A DNA stretch of 64,000 nt from Kaistella yonginensis (GCF_030409525.1 NZ_JAUFQB010000063.1:112705-176704); one strand, 5' to 3'; counted from the first letter of the stretch, positions 40,532 to 49,643 are shown. Numbers and translations are program-made. The notes: generated by a model from the sequence alone, not told the origin.

Positions 40532-41662
40532 ATGGAAACAATCATTTTAAAAATCGTTCTTTCATCCTGTTTACTTATTGGGTTCTACTATTTGTTTTTA
40601 GAACGAGAGCGGATTTTTAAATTCAACCGAATTTTTCTTTTGTCGGCTTTAGTTTTTGCTTATGCGATTCCTTTCATTCCTTTTAATATTCCCTTTAAGC
40701 CAACAGGCAAAACAAATTTAATCATTGGAGAACCACTTCAAAATTTTCGACAAATAAATACAGCGCAAGCTATAAGTATTGATTGGATAAAAATTTTATT
40801 AGTTGTTTATGCTGCTGTTTCTATTTATTTTTTAGTCAAATTCATCTACTCCATTTTTAAAATCAAATTTTTGAAAGGCGAAAAAAGAAATTATAGAAAC
40901 CAAAACATTCTGATTATCGATAAAGATTATGCTCCATTCAGTTTTCTGAATACCATTTATTTCAGCAGAAAATATTTAGTTAATGATCAAATTGATGAAC
41001 GCATATTCCTTCACGAGAAATGCCACATCGAAGAAAAACATAGCGCGGACATTCTGTTCATTGAATTCCTAAAAATATTTTCATGGTTTAATCCTGCCTT
41101 ATTCTTTTTCAAAAAGGCCATGATCACCAATCATGAATTTCTGGCTGATGAATATGTTTTACAAAACAATTTTGATGTCGGTAACTACCAGCATTTGATT
41201 CTAAATGAAATTAAGATTTCGCAAAATTTTAATCTTACGCACCAATTCGATTTTAACAACACCAAAAAAAGATTTATTATGATGAATTCTAAAAACTCCA
41301 GATTTACTGGGTTGAAGAAATTGACTCTTCTCCCGGTACTCGCGATTCTGTTTGTACTTTTTACTAAAAAAGTGAACGCACAGACTGAAACATCTGCTAT
41401 CGTAGAGGCAACTCTTCCTCAAAAGCAAGATGTAATGTCATTTAAGAAAAAGAACGCTACAAAATTTGAGAAAAAAATTATAACATTTTCGACGAAAACA
41501 AGAGATGATATTGAAGTGAAGAAAGATACCATCAAGAAAAAACAAAATGTATCGGCACCAGTTTCACCTCCGCCACCGCCCCCACCAAGTGAATTTGAAC
41601 AAGTTCCTGCAGAATTTCCGGGAGGCGCAAATGCTAAGAAGTTTAGTTTCAAACTCTTTTGA
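40532..41662 (+). CDS. BlaR1-like M56 peptidase sensor, frameshifted before its TonB domain
   Basis: The frame has several N-terminal membrane segments and the zinc motif H-E-K-C-H (His161-His165) of M56 peptidases, which relieve repression by the adjacent BlaI protein. A last membrane segment (about 270-290) is followed by a Pro-rich linker (S-P-P-P-P-P-P-P-S) and the start of a TonB-like domain, A-E-F-P-G-G-A-N-A. Right there the frame is lost: it adds K-K-F-S-F-K-L-F and stops at 41662, whereas the rest of the domain continues in another frame to 41915. The intact protein would have about 460 residues. The peptidase part is complete and may still work. Confidence 0.85.
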   Translation: METIILKIVLSSCLLIGFYYLFLERERIFKFNRIFLLSALVFAYAIPFIPFNIPFKPTGKTNLIIGEPLQNFRQINTAQAISIDWIKILLVVYAAVSIYFLVKFIYSIFKIKFLKGEKRNYRNQNILIIDKDYAPFSFLNTIYFSRKYLVNDQIDERIFLHEKCHIEEKHSADILFIEFLKIFSWFNPALFFFKKAMITNHEFLADEYVLQNNFDVGNYQHLILNEIKISQNFNLTHQFDFNNTKKRFIMMNSKNSRFTGLKKLTLLPVLAILFVLFTKKVNAQTETSAIVEATLPQKQDVMSFKKKNATKFEKKIITFSTKTRDDIEVKKDTIKKKQNVSAPVSPPPPPPPSEFEQVPAEFPGGANAKKFSFKLF

Positions 41663-41915
41663 CACTTCCATTTTTAAAGGAGACGAAGGCTTAATAAAAA
41701 CAACCGTTTATTTAAGTATTGATGAAAAAGGAAAAATTTCAAATATCTTCGCAGAAGGTGAAAACAAAATTTTTAATCAAGAAGCAGTACGGGCTATAAC
41801 CGCCGCCAATGAAGGAAAAATTTGGAAACCAGCTACAGAAGATAGCAATCCTGTAAAAACTATTTTTAAATTGCCGTTAACAATGCAGTTCGAAGGACCT
41901 ATAATCAAAAAATAG
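41633..41915 (+). pseudogene. Detached TonB C-terminal domain of the M56 sensor
   Basis: The frame 41547-41915 holds, after the position of the break, R-S-L-V-S-N-S-F-D-T-S-I-F-K-G, then V-Y-L-S-I-D-E-K-G-K-I and a final F-K-L-P-L-T-M-Q-F-E, the normal second part of a TonB-like domain following F-P-G-G. Joining it to the M56 frame needs one base fewer or two more near 41640-41645 (…GCAAATGCTAAGAAG…). No homopolymer of more than two A lies at the break, which argues a little against a simple sequencing error. It has no start of its own. Confidence 0.68.
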
Positions 41916-41932
41916 ATATTATTTAAAATTTT

Positions 41933-41940
41933 ATATTTGA
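41933..41940 (+). promoter_or_regulatory. Promoter -7 box of the second GLPGLI gene (TATATTTG)
   Basis: A TAnnTTTG match 14 bases before ATG 41955. It rules out the upstream TTG at 41937 as the start. Confidence 0.6.
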
Positions 41941-41954
41941 CGAAATTTAAAAGA

Positions 41955-42773
41955 ATGTTGAAGCAATATTTAAGTCTTTTTTTTCTATTTGCATTTGGTT
42001 TCGTTTTCGCCCAAAATAAAAGTTTTGTGTACGAATTAAAATATAAACCTAATCCTTCGAAAGACAGTACTTCCAAAGCGAAATATGTGTTGGATATTGC
42101 TGAAGGGAAATCGATGTTTAGAACATTAAAAGATAAAGAAGCGGATTCCACTTTTCACGCAACGAAAAGATTTAGTTTCATGACTACTTCTTTTAAAGAT
42201 TTCAAAAGCGTCTCTAAAAACCTGAACACAAGGGAAACAAAAAAATTTATTACCAATTTTCAAAAACTCTTCACTATAAAAATTGATGAAGAATTGGTTT
42301 GGACCATTGAGAAAGAAACAAAGGAAAATTTAGGAATGAAATCTCAAAAAGCGGTTACCAATTATGGCGGACGAAATTGGGTTGCTTGGTTCACCAATGA
42401 AATTGCGTTACAAGAAGGACCATATGTGTTTCAAGGATTACCAGGATTAATTACAGAAATTTGCGATAGTAAAAATGATTATGTTTTTAGTTTAGTTCAA
42501 ATCAAAAACTCAGACGGAAAATTATACGAAAAAGAAAAAGAACTCGCAATTTCCTGGAAACAATATGAAAAATTAGCACGTGATTATTATTCTGATCCAA
42601 CCAGAGAAATCAATGGTAAAAACTTTGGAAGTACAGTGATGATCACCAAATGGCAGGATGAAAACGGAAATGAATTCACTCCCAATTTCAAAGAATGGAA
42701 TGAAAAAAAGCAGAAAGAAATTCGAGATAATAATAATCCTATTGAACTGAATCATAAGATCGAATATCAATAA
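41955..42773 (+). CDS. GLPGLI family secreted protein (second copy)
   Basis: 272 residues with a signal peptide (…F-G-F-V-F-A-Q) and the family motif at residues 161-166, preceded by Y-G-G-R-x-W-x-A-W-F as in the first copy at 132-1022. The body differs widely from that copy, so this is an old paralogue rather than a recent duplication. The gene follows the BlaI/M56 pair but has its own promoter. An exported protein of unknown function. Confidence 0.9.
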   Translation: MLKQYLSLFFLFAFGFVFAQNKSFVYELKYKPNPSKDSTSKAKYVLDIAEGKSMFRTLKDKEADSTFHATKRFSFMTTSFKDFKSVSKNLNTRETKKFITNFQKLFTIKIDEELVWTIEKETKENLGMKSQKAVTNYGGRNWVAWFTNEIALQEGPYVFQGLPGLITEICDSKNDYVFSLVQIKNSDGKLYEKEKELAISWKQYEKLARDYYSDPTREINGKNFGSTVMITKWQDENGNEFTPNFKEWNEKKQKEIRDNNNPIELNHKIEYQ

Positions 42774-42837
42774 AAATTTCATTAATTGGTTACTGAGCAT
42801 TAACGGAAACAGGTAAACTTCACTCTATTAATTTCCG

Positions 42838-42845
42838 TATTTTTG
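42838..42845 (+). promoter_or_regulatory. Promoter -7 box of uvrB (TATTTTTG)
   Basis: A TAnnTTTG match ending 4 bases before the uvrB ATG. Transcription should start at or next to the start codon, giving a leaderless message. Confidence 0.6.
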
Positions 42846-42849
42846 CAAA

Positions 42850-44841
42850 ATGAAATTCGAACTTCAATCAGAATATAAACCAACCGGCGATCAGCCAACT
42901 GCCATAAAAAAATTGACCGAAGGGCTCGAGATCGGTGAGAAATACCAAACCCTACTCGGTGTTACCGGTTCTGGGAAAACCTTTACCATCGCCAATGTGG
43001 TGAACAATGTGCAAAAACCTACCTTGGTGTTAGCGCATAACAAAACATTAGCCGCTCAATTGTTCATGGAGTTCAAGGAGTTTTTTCCTAATAATGCGGT
43101 GGAATATTTTGTTTCATACTACGATTATTATCAGCCGGAAGCTTTTATTGCGTCAACCAATACCTACATTGAAAAAGATTTATCCATCAATGAAGAAGTA
43201 GAAAAACTACGACTTTCTGCCACGGCAAGTTTACTGTCGGGCAGAAGAGATGTTCTTATTATTGCATCCGTTTCTTGTATTTATGGGGTTGGTAATCCAG
43301 CAGAATTCGAAAAATCACTAATTTCGATCGAGAAGAATCAGAAAATAACAAGAACCAATTTACTCCATTCATTGGTTAATGCTTTATATGCGAGAACTTT
43401 AAATGAGTTTACACGCGGAACTTTTCGGGTGAAAGGCGATGTGGTTGATGTATTTCCAGCGTATGCAGATAATGCGATACGGATTCAGTTTTTCGGCGAT
43501 GAGATTGAAACCATTCAAAGTTTTGATCCTTTGTCTGGAAATGTAATGGATCATTTTGATGATATAAAAATTTATCCCGCTAACCTTTTTGTTACTTCGA
43601 AGGAAACGCAAGTAAGTGCCATTCGCGAAATCCAGGATGACATGGTGAAGCAGGTCGATTTCTTTAATGATATTGAAAAACCTTACGAAGCAAAACGTTT
43701 ACAGGAACGTACCGAACTCGATTTAGAAATGATGAAAGAACTCGGTTATTGTAGCGGAATCGAAAACTACTCACGCTATTTCGACGGAAGATTACCCGGA
43801 TCGCGACCATTCTGTTTATTGGATTATTTTCCGAGGGATTATTTAATGGTGATTGATGAAAGTCACGTTACCATTCCACAGGTTCACGCCATGTACGGTG
43901 GTGACCGCAGCCGAAAAGAGGTTTTGGTGGAACATGGCTTCCGTCTTCCAGCCGCTATGGATAACCGTCCGTTGAAGTTTGACGAATTTGAAGGGATTCA
44001 GAATCAGGTTATTTATGTATCGGCAACTCCGGCAGATTACGAGCTGGAAAAATCGGGTGGTGAATACATCGAGCAACTGATTCGCCCAACAGGATTGCTG
44101 GATCCTGTGATTGAAATCCGACCTTCTCTAAATCAAATTGATGATTTAATGGAAGAAATTCAAAAACGGGCAGAAGTTGATGAACGAACTTTAGTGACGA
44201 CTTTGACCAAAAAAATGGCCGAAGAGTTGACCAAATATTTTACCAAGTTCGGAATCAGAACGCGATATATTCACTCTGATGTGGAAACTTTGGATCGTAT
44301 TCAAATCATGCAGGATTTACGCGTGGGTTTATTTGATGTTTTGGTCGGCGTCAACTTATTGAGAGAAGGATTGGATTTACCGGAAGTTTCTTTGGTCGCC
44401 ATTTTAGATGCTGATAAAGAAGGAATGCTTCGCTCCCGTAGATCAATGACACAAACCGTCGGAAGAGCTGCAAGAAATCCAAATGGAAAAGCGATTTTAT
44501 ACGCAGATAAAATGACGAAATCAATGCAGGCAACCATCGATGAAACGCTTTACAGAAGACAAAAACAGATCGAATACAATGAAAAGCATGGACAGGTTCC
44601 GACGGCTTTGAATAAAAAAATATCTGAAGTAATGGTCGGAAGAAGCAAAGATTTTCCAGATGAAAAATACACCCAAAAACAAATCTTACAAGAAGTGGCG
44701 GAACAGAAAGCCAAATATGGCAGCAAAGACATCGAAAAATTAGTGGCCGAAAAACAAAAAGCCATGGAGGCCGCCGCCAAGAATTTAGACTTCATCAAAG
44801 CCGCGAAATTGCGGGATGAGATTAAAGGATTGAAAGCATAA
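42850..44841 (+). CDS. uvrB: Excinuclease ABC subunit B
   Basis: Damage-verification helicase of nucleotide excision repair. The 663-residue protein has the N-terminal Y-K-P-T-G-D-Q-P signature, the Walker A G-V-T-G-S-G-K-T, the beta-hairpin region Y-Y-D-Y-Y-Q-P-E-A-Y-like stretch (here Y-Y-D-Y-Y-Q-P-E-A-F), D-E-S-H, the helicase motifs V-G-V-N-L-L-R-E-G-L-D-L-P-E and Q-T-V-G-R-A-A-R-N, and a C-terminal UVR domain (A-A-K-N-L-D-F-I-K-A-A-K-L-R-D-E-I) for UvrC/UvrA contact. Standard length. No uvrA or uvrC in this window. Confidence 0.98.
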   Translation: MKFELQSEYKPTGDQPTAIKKLTEGLEIGEKYQTLLGVTGSGKTFTIANVVNNVQKPTLVLAHNKTLAAQLFMEFKEFFPNNAVEYFVSYYDYYQPEAFIASTNTYIEKDLSINEEVEKLRLSATASLLSGRRDVLIIASVSCIYGVGNPAEFEKSLISIEKNQKITRTNLLHSLVNALYARTLNEFTRGTFRVKGDVVDVFPAYADNAIRIQFFGDEIETIQSFDPLSGNVMDHFDDIKIYPANLFVTSKETQVSAIREIQDDMVKQVDFFNDIEKPYEAKRLQERTELDLEMMKELGYCSGIENYSRYFDGRLPGSRPFCLLDYFPRDYLMVIDESHVTIPQVHAMYGGDRSRKEVLVEHGFRLPAAMDNRPLKFDEFEGIQNQVIYVSATPADYELEKSGGEYIEQLIRPTGLLDPVIEIRPSLNQIDDLMEEIQKRAEVDERTLVTTLTKKMAEELTKYFTKFGIRTRYIHSDVETLDRIQIMQDLRVGLFDVLVGVNLLREGLDLPEVSLVAILDADKEGMLRSRRSMTQTVGRAARNPNGKAILYADKMTKSMQATIDETLYRRQKQIEYNEKHGQVPTALNKKISEVMVGRSKDFPDEKYTQKQILQEVAEQKAKYGSKDIEKLVAEKQKAMEAAAKNLDFIKAAKLRDEIKGLKA

Positions 44842-44848
44842 AATAAAA

Positions 44849-44882
44849 AAAGGAGTGAACCATTGAAAGTCACTCCTTTTTT
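44849..44882. terminator. Bidirectional Rho-independent terminator between uvrB and the small lipoprotein gene
   Basis: AAAAGGAGTGA pairs with TCACTCCTTTT around an 11-base loop, with A/T runs on both sides, so it can stop transcription from both convergent genes. Confidence 0.85.
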
Positions 44883-44899
44883 TGGGATAAAATTTTCTT

Positions 44900-45217
44900 T
44901 TAAATCGGGACAAAAATAACGGCAGCAATCGCCGCAGCAGCAATGGCAATCGACGATAGCAAATCTAATTTTTTTGCTTCGCGAACTTCCGTTTTATTAA
45001 TAATGACATCTTCACCAGATTTTAATTTTCCGTAGATGTTTTCGTTGTCCAATTTTAAAACTTCAAGTTTGTATACTTTTGCGTCATTCGTTTGAATGGT
45101 ATATTTATGATACAATTCCAAAGAGTTATTTTGAATTGGTTTCTGCGAACTTACAACGCGAGTCTGGCAGGAAGTCAACATCAAAAGGAATAAGACTAAG
45201 GCAAATATATTTTTCAT
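44900..45217 (-). CDS. Small lipoprotein with C-terminal membrane segment
   Basis: 105 residues from ATG 45217. The signal peptide ends L-T-S-C (Cys near 18); a small beta domain follows (Y-K-L-E-V-L-K-L-D-N-E-N-I-Y-G-K-L-K-S-G-E-D) and the C-terminus is a hydrophobic Ala/Ile segment of about 18 residues. No family is recognised with certainty. Starts further upstream are unlikely because the promoter box is at 45235-45242. The flavoprotein gene lies 18 bases beyond the open frame on the same strand. Confidence 0.72.
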   Translation of the reverse strand: MKNIFALVLFLLMLTSCQTRVVSSQKPIQNNSLELYHKYTIQTNDAKVYKLEVLKLDNENIYGKLKSGEDVIINKTEVREAKKLDLLSSIAIAAAAIAAVIFVPI

Positions 45218-45234
45218 TCTATTTTTCATTTGTT

Positions 45235-45242
45235 CAAATTTA
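45235..45242 (-). promoter_or_regulatory. Promoter -7 box of the small lipoprotein gene (TAAATTTG)
   Basis: A minus-strand TAnnTTTG match 17 bases before ATG 45217, lying 38 bases past the end of the flavoprotein gene. Confidence 0.55.
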
Positions 45243-45279
45243 ATAAAATTAATGTTTACCACACTGATTTTATCACAAT

Positions 45280-46494
45280 TTAAAACAGGTTTTCATTTAA
45301 AGCTTGTGAAATTAGCCAAGCCTCACTCCAGCACGCCTGAAAATTGAATCCACCCGTAACGGCGTCAATATTCAAAACTTCTCCTGCAATAAAAAAGTTG
45401 GGAAGCAGTTTGGATTTCATCGTTTTAAAATCAATTTCCTTTAAATCAACTCCGCCGGCAGTCACGAATTCATCCTTGTAGGTTGATTTGCCAGTGACTT
45501 TCATTTTATTTGCGCACAGGTTTTGAAGGATTTGCTGTAGTTCCAATCCAGAAATATTTGAAACATTTTTATCTAAATCTACTTTAGCCAACCACAACAT
45601 ACGATGCCAAAAACGGGTGGTAATTTCAAATATTTTTGAGCTTCCGATGGTTTTTTTAGGATGATCTTGTCGGAAGTTTTTAAATGTTTCCTCTGCGGAT
45701 TCCAAATCGATTCCTAAAAAATTAACGATGATTTCAAATTGGTACTTTAAGTCCGCCAATTCTCTCGCTTTCCAGGCTGAAAGCTTTAAGATTGCCGGGC
45801 CGGAAAGACCCCAATGCGTAATGAGCATCGGTCCTGACTCGTCCATTTTTAAGTGGGGAATAGCAACTTCAGCATTAGGAAAGCTGGTGCCCATTAAATC
45901 TTTTACTGTTTCATTTTTAATGTTGAATGTAAATAGCGACGGAACGGGTTCCACGATTTTATGTCCAAGACTTTGAATCATTTTTAGTGACTTTGGCGAG
46001 CTGCCGGTGGTATAGACTACAAAATCAGCAAGATACGAATTGGTAGTGGTTGTTATTAAATATTGATTTTCTTTCGGTTCAATTTCTAAAACCACGGATT
46101 TGGTATGAATCTGAAGATTTTTATTCGCTACTTCTTCTAATAAAGTATTAATGATGGTTTGGGAAGAATTGCTTTCTGGGAACATTCGGTTATCGTTCTC
46201 AATTTTCAACGAAGCATTTCGTTGTTCAAACCATTCCATCGTATCGCCTGGCTGAAATTTATGAAATACGCTTAAAAGTTCTTTGTTTCCTCTGGGGTAA
46301 AACTGTACCAATTCTTTTGGATCAAAACAGGCATGCGATACATTGCATCTTCCGCCACCGGAAATTTTCACTTTTTGTAAGACCTCTGAATTCTGTTCGA
46401 GAATGATGACCTCAAATTGGGTTTCGTCTAGATTTGCTGCACAGAAGAATCCTGCTGCACCGCCACCGATAATGATGATTTTCTTTTTTGTCAT
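45280..46494 (-). CDS. NAD(P)/FAD-dependent oxidoreductase (HI0933/YhiN family)
   Basis: 404 residues. The N-terminus is an FAD Rossmann fold (I-I-G-G-G-A-A-G-F-F-C-A) followed by K-I-S-G-G-G-R-C-N-V-S, the hallmark of the HI0933/YhiN (BaiN/RdsA) family, and it ends with A-G-E-V-L-N-I-D-A-V-T-G-G-F-N-F-Q, where the second part binds FAD. These enzymes are widespread; their physiological reductant and substrate are mostly unknown. Ordinary length and complete motifs. Its promoter region is the 251-base gap that also contains repeat copy C. Confidence 0.92.
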   Translation of the reverse strand: MTKKKIIIIGGGAAGFFCAANLDETQFEVIILEQNSEVLQKVKISGGGRCNVSHACFDPKELVQFYPRGNKELLSVFHKFQPGDTMEWFEQRNASLKIENDNRMFPESNSSQTIINTLLEEVANKNLQIHTKSVVLEIEPKENQYLITTTTNSYLADFVVYTTGSSPKSLKMIQSLGHKIVEPVPSLFTFNIKNETVKDLMGTSFPNAEVAIPHLKMDESGPMLITHWGLSGPAILKLSAWKARELADLKYQFEIIVNFLGIDLESAEETFKNFRQDHPKKTIGSSKIFEITTRFWHRMLWLAKVDLDKNVSNISGLELQQILQNLCANKMKVTGKSTYKDEFVTAGGVDLKEIDFKTMKSKLLPNFFIAGEVLNIDAVTGGFNFQACWSEAWLISQALNENLF

Positions 46495-46640
46495 AATAAT
46501 ATAAATAAAACCGATTGAATTTGAGATTATGAAACGTGTTATCGGCTTTAACGAATATGTTGCAAAAATACTATTTTTCTAACCCATGATTAATGCTTAT
46601 TTTTGTGAATTGAAAAGAAGGCTTCAATTGAAGCGAAATC

Positions 46641-46727
46641 TGCGCCCCGACTTGAGTGGAGCTCTTTTTGTGACGAGGAACCGAGGAACAAAAAAGCGGG
46701 AACGGAAGGCGGAAAAAGGCGCCTAAA
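46641..46727 (-). repeat. Dispersed intergenic repeat, copy C
   Basis: Read on the minus strand it matches copies A and B: TTAGGCGCCTTTTTCCGCCT, then a CCTCG…CGAGG-like middle, then GAGCTCCACTCAAGTCGGGG. It ends 18 bases before the ATG of the thioesterase gene at 46746 and so must overlap that gene's promoter region. Confidence 0.8.
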
Positions 46728-46745
46728 AAATATAAAATAAAATTT

Positions 46746-47285
46746 ATGTCTGATTATCATTATAAATTTGAAGTGCGTTGGAGTGATATCGATGCGAACC
46801 GCCACCTGGCAAATTCGTCTTATGTGATGTACTGTGCGCAAACCAGAATGGCATTTATGAACACCCATAAAATGGGCTTAAAAGAGTTGACGCGGTGGGG
46901 AATTGGACCTGTTATTCTTCATGAGCGTTATTCATTCTTTAAAGAAATCTATGCGGATCAAACGGTTTATGTGTCGTTGGAAATTGCCGGAATGTCGGAA
47001 GATGCAAGTATTTATCAGTTCGTTCATAAGTTTTATATGCCAGATGGTACTCATTGTGCAACGGCTGAAGCAACAGGCGTTTGGATTGATACCATGCTGA
47101 GAAAATCAACTACACCGCCGGAAGAGGTTTTGGAGGTGATGAATGAATTCAAAAGTGAAAACGTAAAGGTTTTAACAAGACAGGATTTAAAAGATTTGCC
47201 GTTCAAACCGGAAAATGTAATTCCGTTTCACAAAAGGAATACCTTTATTTGGAAGAAAGACAAAGACCAACAAATCGAGAAGTAA
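46746..47285 (+). CDS. Acyl-CoA thioesterase (hotdog fold, 4HBT-like)
   Basis: 179 residues with the hotdog-fold hallmark at the N-terminus: V-R-W-S-D-I-D-A-N-R-H-L-A-N-S-S-Y, containing the catalytic Asp and the N-H pair of 4-hydroxybenzoyl-CoA-type thioesterases. A central helix (Y-V-M-Y-C-A-Q-T-R) and long strands follow. It hydrolyses some acyl-CoA; the chain length is not readable. thiL starts 31 bases downstream, and cotranscription is possible though the functions are unrelated. Repeat copy C sits just upstream. Confidence 0.88.
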   Translation: MSDYHYKFEVRWSDIDANRHLANSSYVMYCAQTRMAFMNTHKMGLKELTRWGIGPVILHERYSFFKEIYADQTVYVSLEIAGMSEDASIYQFVHKFYMPDGTHCATAEATGVWIDTMLRKSTTPPEEVLEVMNEFKSENVKVLTRQDLKDLPFKPENVIPFHKRNTFIWKKDKDQQIEK

Positions 47286-47316
47286 AGTAAAGAACCTCAT
47301 CATATAAAAAATTACA

Positions 47317-48372
47317 ATGTTAGAAGATAAAAATCCAGACTTAACTCCGATTTCCAAATATGGAGAATTTGGATTGATTAAGCATCTTACCGAAAAATTT
47401 AGTTTTGAGAATACTTCGACAGAAGTTTCTATTGGTGATGACTGCGCGGTAATTAATCCTGAAGGCCAAAAAGTGGTTGTAACGACTGATGTTTTGGCAG
47501 AAGGCGTTCATTTTAATTTAGGGTATGTTCCCTTGAAACATTTGGGTTATAAAGCGGTGGTCGTAAATCTAAGCGATGTTGCTGCGATGAATGCAACGCC
47601 AACTCAAATTTTGGTTTCCTTAGCTATTTCGAGCCGATTTCCGGTGGAGGCCTTAGAAGAAATTTATGCTGGAATTGCGTTAGCGTGTAAACATTATAAA
47701 GTTGATTTGGTTGGTGGCGACACAACCAGTTCTACTTCTGGTTTGGTCATGACCATTACAGCCATCGGGTTGGAACATTCTGAAAATTTGGTCAAGAGAA
47801 ATGGCGCGAAACCCAATGATTTACTCGTGGTAACTGGTGATTTGGGTGGTGCTTATACAGGTTTACAGATTTTGGAGCGGGAACATTCGGTGTTTCTGGC
47901 CAATCCAAATATGCAACCGGAAATGGAAGGCTACGATTATATTCTCGAACGACAATTGAAGCCTGAAGCACGTACTGACATTAAAAAAATGTTGCAAGAA
48001 CTGGATATTCGGCCGACTTCCATGATTGATGTTTCTGACGGCTTATCTTCTGAGACTTTGCATTTATCTGATCAAAGTAAAGTAGGTTTTAGAATCTACG
48101 AAGAAAAAATTCCTATGGATTCTTTAACAATTTCAACCGCAGAAGAATTAAATTTAAATCCTGTAATGTGTGCCTTGAGCGGTGGTGAAGATTATGAACT
48201 GCTATTTACAATTGCACCCACAGATTTTGAAAAAATTAAAAGTCATCCAGACTTTACGGTTATCGGTCACGCTGTGGATTTGGATCAAGGTAATTATTTG
48301 GTTGCAAGAGGTAGCAGTGAGCTTGTAGCTTTGAATGCGCAAGGTTGGGATGCTTTTCTGAACAAAGGTTAA
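47317..48372 (+). CDS. thiL: Thiamine-phosphate kinase
   Basis: Phosphorylates thiamine monophosphate to the active diphosphate. The 351-residue protein belongs to the PurM-like family: I-G-D-D-C-A-V-I at the N-terminus, T-T-D-V-L-A-E-G-V-H-F, the metal loop G-G-D-T-T-S-S, D-V-S-D-G-L-S-S-E and L-S-G-G-E-D-Y-E-L-L-F. All acidic metal ligands are in place. No other thiamine gene is in the window. Confidence 0.95.
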   Translation: MLEDKNPDLTPISKYGEFGLIKHLTEKFSFENTSTEVSIGDDCAVINPEGQKVVVTTDVLAEGVHFNLGYVPLKHLGYKAVVVNLSDVAAMNATPTQILVSLAISSRFPVEALEEIYAGIALACKHYKVDLVGGDTTSSTSGLVMTITAIGLEHSENLVKRNGAKPNDLLVVTGDLGGAYTGLQILEREHSVFLANPNMQPEMEGYDYILERQLKPEARTDIKKMLQELDIRPTSMIDVSDGLSSETLHLSDQSKVGFRIYEEKIPMDSLTISTAEELNLNPVMCALSGGEDYELLFTIAPTDFEKIKSHPDFTVIGHAVDLDQGNYLVARGSSELVALNAQGWDAFLNKG

Positions 48373-48402
48373 GAGATGCCTAAAGATTCTTAAGATTTAT
48401 TT

Positions 48403-49623
48403 TTAACCCAACATTTTTTTTGCTTTTATTACACCTTCAGTTAAAATATCAATTTCGTCAAAAGTATTGTAAACTGCAAAACTGGCACGAACTGTTCCTG
48501 CAATTTTAAAATATTCCATAATCGGTTGTGTACAGTGATGGCCGGTTCTCACCGCAATTCCGAGTTTGTCTAGGATCATTCCGACATCAGAAGCGATTCC
48601 GATTCCTTCGAGATTAAAGGAAACAACACCGGTTCGATTCGCTTTTTCGCCATAAATTTTCAAACCTTCAATTTCTAAAAGTTTTTTCTGTGCGTAATCC
48701 AGCAACGCATTTTCATGGTTCTGAATCTGCTCCTGTCCGATTTTTTCCATGAAATCAATTGCGGCTCCAAGTGCGATATTCCCACCGACATTGGGAGTTC
48801 CGGCTTCAAATTTAAAAGGTAAATCAGCGTAGGTTGTTTTTTCGAAAGAACAGGTTGCAATCATTTCGCCACCACCGTGGAAAGGCTGAATCTTCCTAAG
48901 AATATCTTCTTTGCCGTACAGAATCCCCGTTCCCATCGGAGCGTACATTTTATGTCCCGAGAAAACGAAAAAATCACAATCCATGTTTTGAACATCGATT
49001 TTAAAATGGGGAACCGACTGCGCGCCATCGATAACAATCATTGCATTAGAGTTTGCTCTTGTTTTGGCAATAATCTCTTCCACAGGATTAATAATTCCTA
49101 AGGCATTTGAAACCTGATTAACAGATACAATTTTGGTTTTCTCACTTAAATTTTCATCCAAAAAATCGAGTTGAAGAATTCCGTTTTCGTCCATCGGAAT
49201 GACTTTCAATTTGGCACCCGTTCTTTCACACAGCATTTGCCAAGGAACGATATTCGAATGATGCTCCAAATACGAGATGATAATCTCGTCATTTTCCTTA
49301 ATTAAATTAGTCAAAGAATAAGCGATGAGGTTAATTCCTTCGGTAGTTCCTTTTGTAAAAATGACTTCAAAATCATTTTTAGCATTAATGAATTTTTGAA
49401 TTTTTCTACGAGAAATCTCCATTTCTTCCGTTGCTAACTGGCTTAAAGTATGGATTCCGCGGTGCACATTTGCATTTATTTCCTGATAATATTTCTTCCA
49501 GCTTTCTATGACCGAAATCGGTTTTTGCGAAGTAGCACCATTATCAAGATAAATCAAAGGTTTACCATTCACTTTTTGCGAAAGAATAGGAAACTGGCTG
49601 CGAATATTTTGGATGTCGAACAT
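48403..49623 (-). CDS. sufS: Cysteine desulfurase SufS
   Basis: PLP enzyme that takes sulfur from cysteine for Fe-S cluster assembly. Group II (SufS) features are visible: the N-terminal N-G-A-T-S-Q-K-P, the PLP lysine Lys225 in F-S-G-H-K-M-Y and the active cysteine Cys364 in R-T-G-H-H-C-T-Q-P, close to the end of the 406-residue chain. The short loop around the cysteine distinguishes it from IscS. The rest of the suf operon is not adjacent here: the neighbours are thiL (convergent) and a serine hydrolase, so sufS stands alone. Confidence 0.93.
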   Translation of the reverse strand: MFDIQNIRSQFPILSQKVNGKPLIYLDNGATSQKPISVIESWKKYYQEINANVHRGIHTLSQLATEEMEISRRKIQKFINAKNDFEVIFTKGTTEGINLIAYSLTNLIKENDEIIISYLEHHSNIVPWQMLCERTGAKLKVIPMDENGILQLDFLDENLSEKTKIVSVNQVSNALGIINPVEEIIAKTRANSNAMIVIDGAQSVPHFKIDVQNMDCDFFVFSGHKMYAPMGTGILYGKEDILRKIQPFHGGGEMIATCSFEKTTYADLPFKFEAGTPNVGGNIALGAAIDFMEKIGQEQIQNHENALLDYAQKKLLEIEGLKIYGEKANRTGVVSFNLEGIGIASDVGMILDKLGIAVRTGHHCTQPIMEYFKIAGTVRASFAVYNTFDEIDILTEGVIKAKKMLG

Positions 49624-49643
49624 AATGCTTATTTAGAATCCTT

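Noticed and set aside
40159..41662. BlaI/M56 pair as a beta-lactam resistance locus
   Set aside because: No beta-lactamase gene is adjacent; such pairs are common in Bacteroidota with other roles. The serine hydrolase at 49719-50858 is distant and has atypical motifs.
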